A stretch of 30,291 nucleotides of DNA from a virus. A program made the position numbers and the translations under genes. Of this stretch, positions 7,943-13,790 are shown one piece after another; position 1 is the stretch's first letter; the number at the start of each line of letters is the position of its first letter. Location: positions 1 through 30,291 of the IMG/VR virus record IMGVR_UViG_3300046002_001510; one strand, written 5' to 3'. Below the pieces are notes generated by a model that was not told where the DNA came from, ran no database searches, and saw nothing but the letters and a program-made list of their open reading frames with translations.

Positions 7943-8370
7943 AGTCTTTTATTGCCTCTTATTATACGTACTTTTTACAAGCGTTGTTCGTCTTTTTCGC
8001 ACCAATTAAAGGCATTATAATACTTGTTGCCTTATCGACTGTTTTAGATACTTGCTTCGGTGTTTGGAAAGCTAAACAATTGCGACAAGGTGTTACATCG
8101 AAAAACTTTCGTCATGGTTTTATACCTAAGATACTAAGCTATGTTACCGCTACTATGTTAGTGTATGCTTCAGACTTTTTTATTATTAACGAACTTACAA
8201 AGTCGGTAGTTAGTGTAGAGTTTTTATTCACTAAGTTAATTGCACTTGTATTAATATCTATTGAGGTTAAGTCAATGGATGAATCATTTGAGAAAGTAAA
8301 AGGCTATTCATTCATTAACAAAGCAGTTGATTTAATTATCAAAGCTAAGAACATAAAGAAAGAACTATGA
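7939..8370 (+). CDS. holin
   Basis: A 143-residue inner-membrane protein with three or four hydrophobic segments (about residues 8-37, 62-84 and 92-110). The DTCFGVWKAKQLRQGVTSKNFRHG loop with the following helix matches the phage holin family 4 / toxin-secretion holin group, where an acidic residue at the end of the first helix and a K-rich loop precede a second helix. Holins accumulate in the inner membrane and time lysis. It overlaps the previous stop and the next start by four bases each, so it is coupled to the spanin candidate downstream. Confidence 0.85.
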   Translation: MKSFIASYYTYFLQALFVFFAPIKGIIILVALSTVLDTCFGVWKAKQLRQGVTSKNFRHGFIPKILSYVTATMLVYASDFFIINELTKSVVSVEFLFTKLIALVLISIEVKSMDESFEKVKGYSFINKAVDLIIKAKNIKKEL

Positions 8371-8879
8371 CAACAAAAGGAAACTTCCCGCACTTAGACG
8401 TTGCTAAATTTATTTTATTCGTTATAGCTTCAGCGATAGTTTGGGGGTTTTTATTTAGTTGTTCAGCTTCATATCATTTACGTAAATACGAAAAGAAAGG
8501 CGGTAAAATAGAACACGTTACCGACACATTAACTTACTATCAAAAAGATTCTGTTTTAATTCAAACAAAAGACACTACTTATTTCCAGTATTATTATACC
8601 CAAAAAGATACAATAGTAAAACAAAATGTATTTTTATACCCGAAAACACGCTTTATTCAAAGGCTTGAAATAAGACGATTTAAGGATAGTTTAAAATTTG
8701 AGTTAAAGAAATATACTGATTCATTACGTCATGCCTTTAGAACGCATAAAATAAACGTAAAACACGATACTAAAGTAAAAGTATCAGAACAAAAAACACA
8801 ACGAAAGAAAAACCGCCCTATTTGGATACCGATAGCGATATTAATTATTTTGCTTATTATTGCATTTAGGTTTAAATAG
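8367..8879 (+). CDS. candidate single-gene spanin (lipoprotein with C-terminal membrane anchor)
   Basis: A 170-residue protein with an N-terminal hydrophobic segment ending in LFSC (Cys 32), which can serve as a lipobox, then a basic/Thr-rich periplasmic middle part (about 35-145) and a strongly hydrophobic C-terminal helix (WIPIAILIILLIIAF, about 152-166). Outer-membrane lipoprotein at one end and inner-membrane helix at the other is the topology of unimolecular spanins such as T1 gp11, which fuse the two membranes at lysis. It sits directly after the holin. The lipobox has Phe at -2, which is unusual, and the N-terminal segment is long, so a simple bitopic membrane protein remains possible. 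Confidence 0.55.
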   Translation: MTTKGNFPHLDVAKFILFVIASAIVWGFLFSCSASYHLRKYEKKGGKIEHVTDTLTYYQKDSVLIQTKDTTYFQYYYTQKDTIVKQNVFLYPKTRFIQRLEIRRFKDSLKFELKKYTDSLRHAFRTHKINVKHDTKVKVSEQKTQRKKNRPIWIPIAILIILLIIAFRFK

Positions 8880-8905
8880 CGTTCCAAACGCATAACACTT
8901 TATTT

Positions 8906-9940
8906 ATGGCAAAGATTCGCCCGAGAATAACAAGCGAGGAGTTTGAAATTGTACAACAGTACCGTGCAATAAAAGAGGAATCGAATGAAATGGGAATAGA
9001 CCACCAAGATGTAAAACACGGTTGGTTAAAATCAAAGAACGCAAGTTTATTTTTCGCTAATCCTGACTACAAAAACAAAAATCACAAAGATTTTGAAATA
9101 CTAAAACAAGGTATTGTAGAAATTGTAAAGGATTCAGCACCTAAATATCCCGAGATAAAGCGTAATAAATGCGAGGACGGTCATTTATTAGTGATTGATA
9201 TTGCAGATTTGCACATCGGTAAGTTGAGTTCGGTGTTTGAAACGGGAGAAGAATACAACCAAGAAATAGCAGTACGAAGAGCAAAAGAAGGTATGCAAGG
9301 AATACTTGACAAGTCAAAAGGTTTTGAGATTGACATGATTTTATTTGTTGCTGGAAACGATATATTGCACACCGACAACACACGATCAACAACAACAAGC
9401 GGAACACCTCAAGATACAGACGGAATGTGGTACGAAAACTTTTTGAAAGCTAAACAACTTTACATTGAGTTATTAGAAAGTTTAATGTCAATCGCTGAAG
9501 TTCGTGTAATGTACAATCCAAGCAACCACGATTATACACATGGGTTCTTTTTAATGCAATTAATTGAGGCATACTTTACTAATTGTAAGCACATTTCTTT
9601 TGATGTTAATTTAAGACACCGCAAAGCGTACAAGTACTATAATAATCTAATCGGTACAACTCACGGAGACGGAGCAAAAACAGATAATTTACCAATCTTA
9701 TTAGCTACTGAGTTTCCTTTGATGTGGTCAACTACTGAAAGACGGTATATATATTCGCACCATTTACACCACAAAGTTGCAAAGGATTACATCGGAGTAA
9801 CATTTGAAGCATTACGAAGCCCAAGCGGTACGGATTCATGGCATCACAAAAAAGGTTATCAGCATTCACCAAAAGCAGTTGAGGGATTTGTACATCACAA
9901 AGTACATGGACAAGTTGCACGTATAACACACAATTTTTAA
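8906..9940 (+). CDS. calcineurin-like metallophosphoesterase
   Basis: A 344-residue protein with the ordered metal-binding motifs of the metallophosphoesterase fold: DLH (Asp101, His103), GND (150-152), SNHD in place of the usual GNHD (206-209), HGD (253-255) and a His-rich HHLHH segment (285-289). These residues hold two metal ions that cleave phosphomono- or diesters. Related phage proteins are widespread in Bacteroidetes phages, but the substrate is not known; nucleic acid processing is a reasonable guess. It lies between the spanin candidate and the endolysin, an unusual place for a DNA-metabolism enzyme. The C terminus is basic and His-rich. Confidence 0.85.
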   Translation: MAKIRPRITSEEFEIVQQYRAIKEESNEMGIDHQDVKHGWLKSKNASLFFANPDYKNKNHKDFEILKQGIVEIVKDSAPKYPEIKRNKCEDGHLLVIDIADLHIGKLSSVFETGEEYNQEIAVRRAKEGMQGILDKSKGFEIDMILFVAGNDILHTDNTRSTTTSGTPQDTDGMWYENFLKAKQLYIELLESLMSIAEVRVMYNPSNHDYTHGFFLMQLIEAYFTNCKHISFDVNLRHRKAYKYYNNLIGTTHGDGAKTDNLPILLATEFPLMWSTTERRYIYSHHLHHKVAKDYIGVTFEALRSPSGTDSWHHKKGYQHSPKAVEGFVHHKVHGQVARITHNF

Positions 9941-9944
9941 AGAT

Positions 9945-10391
9945 ATGAATTTAAGTAAACACGTAACAGTTGAGGAGTTTTGCTTTTCCCCTACTGCAAT
10001 TAGAGCAGGAATTAAAAACGTAATGAGCCTTGAGCAATTAGATAATGCTAAATTGCTATGCGAGAAAGTCTTTGAACCATTACGGGCGCACGTAGGTAAA
10101 CCTATTAAGATTAATTCAGGCTTTAGAAGTCCGTCTTTGAATAGGGCTATCGGTGGCTCAAGTTCCTCACAACATTGTAAAGGACAAGCAATGGACTTAG
10201 AATTACATGATAAAGAGTTGTTTGATTGGATTATAGATAACCTTGAGTTCGACCAGCTAATCAGCGAGTTCGGAACTGACACACATTTCGCATGGTTTCA
10301 CATTAGCTACACACGTACAAAGAATAGAAAGGAAGTATCAAGAGCAACAAAAAAAGCAGGTAAGACCGTTTATTCTAAATATATTCGTTAA
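9945..10391 (+). CDS. endolysin, peptidase M15 family
   Basis: A 148-residue zinc peptidase of the M15 type (Peptidase_M15_3-like). The SGFRSPSLNRAIGG motif (58-71) is followed by the three zinc ligands in the expected order: His77 in SQH, Asp84 in AMDL and His119 in WFHIS. These enzymes cut peptide bonds in peptidoglycan stem peptides. No signal peptide is seen, so export would depend on the holin encoded upstream. It is the last gene of the lysis unit and is followed by an intrinsic terminator. Confidence 0.9.
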   Translation: MNLSKHVTVEEFCFSPTAIRAGIKNVMSLEQLDNAKLLCEKVFEPLRAHVGKPIKINSGFRSPSLNRAIGGSSSSQHCKGQAMDLELHDKELFDWIIDNLEFDQLISEFGTDTHFAWFHISYTRTKNRKEVSRATKKAGKTVYSKYIR

Positions 10392-10430
10392 CTTTGAGGC
10401 ACTAATTTCATCGTTAGTTTGTTTGTAAAG

Positions 10431-10462
10431 ACCGTTATTTTAATTAATAGCGGTTTTTTTTT
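10431..10462 (+). terminator. intrinsic terminator closing the lysis unit
   Basis: ACCGTTATT (10431-10439) pairs with AATAGCGGT (10446-10454), nine pairs with one G-U, followed by a run of about nine T residues. It separates the late genes from the early promoter region at 10549-10579. Confidence 0.85.
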
Positions 10463-10524
10463 ATTAAAAAAGTTTCGTTCTGAAGCCCAATAAAATCAAC
10501 ACTTTCAAAAATAAATTAAAAATA

Positions 10525-10546
10525 ATTGTAAATAAATTGTAAATAA
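10525..10546. repeat. tandem 11-base direct repeat upstream of an early promoter
   Basis: ATTGTAAATAA occurs twice in direct succession (10525-10535 and 10536-10546), ending just before the -33 box. An 11-base period places both copies on one face of the helix, as for a regulator-binding pair. Confidence 0.5.
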
Positions 10547-10548
10547 CT

Positions 10549-10579
10549 ATTGCTGTATTAAATTTAATACATATATTTG
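10549..10579 (+). promoter_or_regulatory. early promoter with palindromic operator in the spacer
   Basis: The -33 box ATTG (10549-10552) and the perfect -7 box TATATTTG (10572-10579) are 19 bases apart. The spacer contains a perfect 16-base palindrome, GTATTAAATTTAATAC (10555-10570). The same arrangement, box for box, occurs at 17554-17584. The transcript would start about 10587 and the first gene at 10602 has a short leader. Confidence 0.75.
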
Positions 10580-10601
10580 CATATATCAAAAACGAAAAAC
10601 G

Positions 10602-10682
10602 ATGAAAAAAGAAACGATTGAAAATTTAGTAGTAGCGTTGATAGCATTATCAGCATTTATCTTAAGCGGTTTATACAGATGA
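10602..10682 (+). CDS. 26-residue membrane peptide
   Basis: A very short gene, first of the early run: a charged start (KKETIEN), then an uninterrupted hydrophobic stretch (LVVALIALSAFILSGLY). It is placed 15-20 bases after the predicted transcription start and its stop overlaps the next ATG (ATGA). The start context AAACGATG recurs at other early genes. Unknown function; a single-pass inner-membrane peptide is all that can be said. Confidence 0.5.
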   Translation: MKKETIENLVVALIALSAFILSGLYR

Positions 10683-10897
10683 GACAGTTACACGAAAGAG
10701 CAATTGCGTTACTCGATATGATTAGCGCATTTGAAAGCAAGAAACGTAATGCTTGTGAGTTTTACAACAAGTGGGAAAACAGACACTTTACCCAAGTTTT
10801 ACAGGATTGTGCAAATGACATTGATGTTTACGATAGAGCAATCAAAAGACTGAAAGCAAGTTACAATAAATTAATCAAACAAATAGCTGAGATATGA
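10679..10897 (+). CDS. small helical protein, unknown
   Basis: A 72-residue protein, basic at the C terminus, that looks like two or three amphipathic helices (ALLDMISAFESKK, DVYDRAIKRLKASYNKLIKQI). It overlaps both neighbours by four bases, so it is translated as part of the early polycistron. No motif is recognised. Confidence 0.6.
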   Translation: MRQLHERAIALLDMISAFESKKRNACEFYNKWENRHFTQVLQDCANDIDVYDRAIKRLKASYNKLIKQIAEI

Positions 10898-11061
10898 AAG
10901 AGATTGAGTGCGAAACTTGCGAGGGTACAGGAACACTTGAGCGAATGAATTGCAGAAACGGAAGCAACGATTGTTGTGGCGGTTGTTACATCGAGGTAAC
11001 TTGTGAAGATTGTTTAGGTTATGGATTTACTGAAATAGAAGATTATGAAGAAGAAGATTAA
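10894..11061 (+). CDS. small DnaJ-type zinc-finger protein
   Basis: A 55-residue acidic protein with two CxxCxGxG units, CETCEGTG (6-13) and CEDCLGYG (37-44), separated by a Cys-rich stretch with CCGGC. Two such units can build a zinc centre like the one in DnaJ, but the J domain and substrate-binding domain are absent. Similar stand-alone Cys-rich proteins occur in many phages. The role is unknown; binding to protein or DNA is possible. It starts within the stop of the previous gene and ends in an acidic tail. Confidence 0.6.
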   Translation: MKEIECETCEGTGTLERMNCRNGSNDCCGGCYIEVTCEDCLGYGFTEIEDYEEED

Positions 11062-11242
11062 CGACAAATATTTAAACCGTCTTTTATTTGTTTTAACGGT
11101 GTTTATTATACTATTTAATACAATGATACCAAAACGAAAAGTAAAGTCATTAGAAACGCTTAAAATAAGCAAAGAGGAAGTTGAGTTAAACAACGGAATA
11201 CAACAAGGAAAACACGAACCTTTTAATTACGAGATAAAATGA
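11045..11242 (+). CDS. small membrane protein, unknown
   Basis: A 65-residue protein with a basic N terminus, one hydrophobic segment (LLFVLTVFIILFNTMI, about 13-28) and a polar C-terminal half. The topology suggests a single-pass inner-membrane protein. Its ATG lies 17 bases inside the preceding gene. Family not recognised. Confidence 0.5.
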   Translation: MKKKINDKYLNRLLFVLTVFIILFNTMIPKRKVKSLETLKISKEEVELNNGIQQGKHEPFNYEIK

Positions 11243-11397
11243 AAGAAAAAACAGCAGTTGAATGGTTGGCTTTTATGTTAGAAATGCAAGGAACAATTAC
11301 ACCTTTAGATATTAAACAAGCTATACAAATAGAAAACGAGCAAAAACATTCTGAGTACATGAGAGGCTGGTACGATGGAGTAGACATAACTAAATAA
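11239..11397 (+). CDS. small acidic protein, unknown
   Basis: A 52-residue protein (MKEKTAVEWLAFML ... YMRGWYDGVDITK) with an ATGA overlap to the upstream gene. Similar short proteins beginning with a TAVEWL helix and ending in a GWYDG-like turn are frequent in Bacteroidetes phages and prophages. Function unknown. Confidence 0.6.
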   Translation: MKEKTAVEWLAFMLEMQGTITPLDIKQAIQIENEQKHSEYMRGWYDGVDITK

Positions 11398-11407
11398 AGA
11401 CGAAACG

Positions 11408-11610
11408 ATGAAACGACAAACAGCAAAAGCAAACATACAAAGCATGGCTAACTGGTGGCGTGAACCAAAGAAAATAAGTTGCGCTAAAGACAAAGGAGGT
11501 TCTTTTAATATGCAACTTTACTTGGACTATTTGAGTGTAATTAATAACCTTAAACATAAGACTATAACAATTGAACAACAGAAAAGTATAACTAAACAAC
11601 AAGAACAATG
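11408..11610 (+). CDS. small basic protein, unknown
   Basis: A 67-residue Lys/Gln-rich protein with two Trp residues near the N terminus and a Gln-rich end (TKQQEQ). The start has the AAACGATG context shared by several early genes. Its last codons and the next start lie in a 26-base stretch repeated exactly at 12293-12318. No domain recognised. Confidence 0.5.
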
Positions 11611-11616
11611 AAACAA
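11591..11616. repeat. 26-base direct repeat across a stop/start overlap, copy 1
   Basis: Identical to 12293-12318. It covers the last codons of one gene (TKQQEQ), the ATGA overlap and the first codons of the next gene (MKQ). Two further, shorter look-alikes of this junction exist, such as GGAACAATGAAA near 13257. Confidence 0.9.
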
Positions 11617-11760
11617 GAAACAGATTTTAGTCGTAGTTTGTTTGATTTTGCTGAAAACTACGTTAAGACAAATAATGAATTTCATAAGGAACGTAAAGAG
11701 ATAAAAAAAATGATTGATAATGGATATCAATTACAATTAGTTCATTTGCGAAAAGAGTAG
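11608..11760 (+). CDS. small protein, unknown
   Basis: A 50-residue charged protein (SLFDFAENYVK ... LQLVHLRKE), probably a single helical hairpin, overlapping the upstream stop by the ATGA arrangement. A 40-base gap follows before the next gene. No motif recognised. Confidence 0.5.
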   Translation: MKQETDFSRSLFDFAENYVKTNNEFHKERKEIKKMIDNGYQLQLVHLRKE

Positions 11761-11800
11761 TCAAATAATGTGGTGTAAAAAAAAATAAATACAAATAAAA

Positions 11801-12163
11801 ATGAAAACAAATGAAGAAATTATAAAAGAATTGTATTGTAACGTATTGTTAAAATCAATGTCTGGAGCAAGTGTTGAAATTGCTATTAAAGACGCTGAAT
11901 TAGCAGTAACAGCGTTTAGCAATCAATTTGAACCAGTTGATGTTTTTAAACCAATAGATGATTCAATCATTAAAATATATAATCCTGAACAAGAAATGAA
12001 TATTTTGAACTCACTCGTTAAAATGAGAAAATTTAGATTTAAAGGATGTAGTCAAAGTTATTCAGAAACAAAAATACCATCAATTGATTTAGGGGGTTTT
12101 CCTTATTGGTTAATAATTAACATTGAAGGAACTCTTCAAATAGAAACTAAAAACCCAAACTAA
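11801..12163 (+). CDS. unknown protein
   Basis: A 120-residue acidic protein: an N-terminal helical part (EEIIKELYCNVLLKS, DAELAVTAFSNQFEP), then a beta-rich half ending in WLIINIEGTLQIE. The segment EIAIKDAELAVTAF resembles sequences in small phage proteins of unknown role. No catalytic residues can be picked out. Confidence 0.5.
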   Translation: MKTNEEIIKELYCNVLLKSMSGASVEIAIKDAELAVTAFSNQFEPVDVFKPIDDSIIKIYNPEQEMNILNSLVKMRKFRFKGCSQSYSETKIPSIDLGGFPYWLIINIEGTLQIETKNPN

Positions 12164-12175
12164 ACAAAAATAACA

Positions 12176-12313
12176 ATGAAAAATATACATGTATTGCCAA
12201 ACATTCCACAAGAAGAACTTAAACAAGAGCTTCATATCTGTAAGTATTGCGGTGTTGAAACTACTCAATCTGATGATGAATGTTATGCTAAGACTAAACA
12301 ACAAGAACAATGA
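12176..12313 (+). CDS. small Cys-containing protein, unknown
   Basis: A 45-residue protein with one CxxC (ICKYCG) followed by a further Cys (DECYAK), which might bind a metal but lacks a full second pair. The last six residues and the overlap with the next start are identical in DNA to the junction at 11591-11616. Confidence 0.45.
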   Translation: MKNIHVLPNIPQEELKQELHICKYCGVETTQSDDECYAKTKQQEQ

Positions 12314-12318
12314 AACAA
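12293..12318. repeat. 26-base direct repeat across a stop/start overlap, copy 2
   Basis: Exact copy of 11591-11616, 702 bases downstream, again at an ATGA gene junction. Confidence 0.9.
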
Positions 12319-12576
12319 CCAAACAAAGAGGAAATAGAAAAGCTATTAACATTGGTCGGAGTGCTTCCTGTTTTAGCTGATTTCATGGAAGATTTAAACA
12401 GTTCCGTGTTTACGCAGTCATTAAAAAACAAATGTAACTTACTAATCAAAGAAATACGACAAAAAGACGAACTATTAATGCGAGGAACTGACTTAAGTAT
12501 AATCGAACAACAACATAATATCGGACTTGCATTTAGACAATGGCACAAACAAAACTTTAAAAACGATGAAAACTAA
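12310..12576 (+). CDS. small helical protein, unknown
   Basis: An 88-residue protein that looks all-helical (EEIEKLLTLVGVLPVLADFMEDL and a C-terminal Gln/His-rich helix). It overlaps the upstream stop and the downstream start. No family recognised. Confidence 0.55.
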   Translation: MKQPNKEEIEKLLTLVGVLPVLADFMEDLNSSVFTQSLKNKCNLLIKEIRQKDELLMRGTDLSIIEQQHNIGLAFRQWHKQNFKNDEN

Positions 12577-12838
12577 AAAAGATTATGAATTAGAAATAGT
12601 TGATTTTTTTAATAAGTACATAAGAGACAGCTTAGAAAAAAAGTTGTTAATTATGAATCACACAAGCGATTTTGTAAAATGTCCTTATGTATATTTTGAA
12701 AATGATGACTTGGAGTTTATTGCAGGTGAAATTATTGACTTTGTTAAATGGGACGTTATAAATAAAAAATTTACAGAAATAGAATACCCTTGGGATAACG
12801 AAAAAGGAGAATTACAATACAATATAATTAAACTTTAA
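12566..12838 (+). CDS. small acidic protein, unknown
   Basis: A 90-residue protein starting at ATG 12566, chosen over an upstream in-frame ATG because it has the AAACGATG context and a natural 11-base overlap. It is rich in aromatic and acidic residues (CPYVYFENDDLEFIAGEIIDFVKWD). Function unknown. Confidence 0.5.
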   Translation: MKTKKDYELEIVDFFNKYIRDSLEKKLLIMNHTSDFVKCPYVYFENDDLEFIAGEIIDFVKWDVINKKFTEIEYPWDNEKGELQYNIIKL

Positions 12839-12849
12839 AAACGATTAAG

Positions 12850-13260
12850 ATGATTTTAGAATACGTAAAACAATGGGAAGAAAATAAAGGATTATTACAA
12901 AAATCTTTTGAAGATAATTTACCTAAAAGTTATGAAGATATTTATAAACGACTTTTTGAATTAGTTGTTACCAATCCAACATTTAGCTATAGCAATGAAT
13001 GGAATTGGGAAACATATAGGTTAATTGACGATGGAGATTATCAAGGGCATCAAATATTTGTTTTAGCAAGTAATGTATATCAACCAAGTTTATGGGATTA
13101 TATTTTTACAGATGTTTCTTATGGAAGTTGTTCGGGTTGTGATACATTTGAACATATAAAATATAGTGGAACATCTAAAGAAGAACAAGTAAAAGAATTT
13201 ATGACTTTAGCACTTCACATGGTGCAAGAAACAAAAACATTTAATAGCAAGGAACAATGA
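12850..13260 (+). CDS. unknown protein of the early region
   Basis: A 136-residue acidic protein, Trp/Tyr-rich in the middle (NEWNWETYRLIDDGDYQG, PSLWDYIFTDVSYGSCSGCD) and ending in a helix. The SYGSCSGCDTFE segment contains two Cys residues three apart. Proteins with this DGDYQG...YGSCSGCD pattern are recurrent in phages and bacteria as uncharacterised proteins. Overlaps the next gene by four bases. Confidence 0.55.
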   Translation: MILEYVKQWEENKGLLQKSFEDNLPKSYEDIYKRLFELVVTNPTFSYSNEWNWETYRLIDDGDYQGHQIFVLASNVYQPSLWDYIFTDVSYGSCSGCDTFEHIKYSGTSKEEQVKEFMTLALHMVQETKTFNSKEQ

Positions 13261-13682
13261 AATACGATTCACACGGAACACGAATGAGATTAAAGAACCA
13301 ATTAAATTGGAATAAGATAGGTAACTTTGATATGGTTAGAATACAACGATATTGTCCTTTAGATTTTGACTTAATTACAGGACAAAACAGAATAACTAAC
13401 ATAAAGATTTACCGTCAAGTAGTACATACTTTATTATTTGCTTCGGGTTATGGATATAGCGAGATAGGTAGACTTTTAAACCGTGACCACGTTACTATCA
13501 TGCACTCAGTTAAAACAGTGTCTAACATGATTCAAATACACGATATGGCTTACATTAAAGCTATTTGGGAAATGTCAAAAGATTCAGAGTATTATACTGG
13601 AGAATACGAGGAAAAGACGAATAATTTTGTAATAAGTCAAATTATTTTACAAAAAAGGTTTGAAAGTATGAAAGTTATTTAG
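13257..13682 (+). CDS. DnaA domain IV-like DNA-binding protein
   Basis: A 141-residue protein whose residues about 52-95 match the C-terminal DNA-binding domain of DnaA: a helix, then YSEIGRLLNRDHVTIMHSV, which carries the RDHxTxxH signature that in DnaA contacts the DnaA box. The AAA+ part of DnaA is missing. A stand-alone domain of this kind could mark a phage origin or compete with host DnaA. It starts within the stop of the upstream gene. Downstream lies a promoter and a structured RNA. Confidence 0.75.
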   Translation: MKYDSHGTRMRLKNQLNWNKIGNFDMVRIQRYCPLDFDLITGQNRITNIKIYRQVVHTLLFASGYGYSEIGRLLNRDHVTIMHSVKTVSNMIQIHDMAYIKAIWEMSKDSEYYTGEYEEKTNNFVISQIILQKRFESMKVI

Positions 13683-13690
13683 TATATTTG
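13659..13690 (+). promoter_or_regulatory. promoter reading into a structured RNA
   Basis: The -33 box TTTG (13659-13662) and -7 box TATATTTG (13683-13690) are 20 bases apart, a full match to the Bacteroidetes consensus. It overlaps the end of the DnaA-like gene. The expected start, about seven bases downstream (near 13697), is exactly where the foldable RNA begins. No palindrome sits in the spacer. Confidence 0.75.
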
Positions 13691-13696
13691 CGCATG

Positions 13697-13776
13697 AAGC
13701 GTAGGAACTTCACGAAATTTTACTGAAAAGCTGTCATGAAAAGGTTATCCTACGCACCTCGATTGATGGCTTTTCG
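13697..13776 (+). ncRNA. candidate pseudoknotted RNA (leader or small RNA)
   Basis: Helix B: 13725-13736 pairs with 13764-13775, twelve continuous pairs including two G-U. Its 27-base loop has an inner AGGU/ACCU stem (13742-13745 with 13756-13759) that displays a 10-base loop. Helix A: GCGTAGGA (13699-13706), at the very 5' end of the predicted transcript, is perfectly complementary to TCCTACGC (13748-13755) in that loop. The two helices interleave, forming a pseudoknot. The fold ends 15 bases before the ATG at 13791, so it may control that gene or be a separate RNA. I cannot assign it to a known family. Confidence 0.6.
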
Positions 13777-13790
13777 CATTTTAAAAAATT

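Noticed and set aside
13631-13690. A further ATTAAA-type operator at the 13659-13690 promoter.
   Set aside because: The spacer contains no palindrome, so this promoter seems to be controlled differently.
13745-13753. A possible DnaA box (TTATCC...) in the 13690 intergenic region.
   Set aside because: Only the first six bases match the consensus; the bases are fully explained by the pseudoknot strand.
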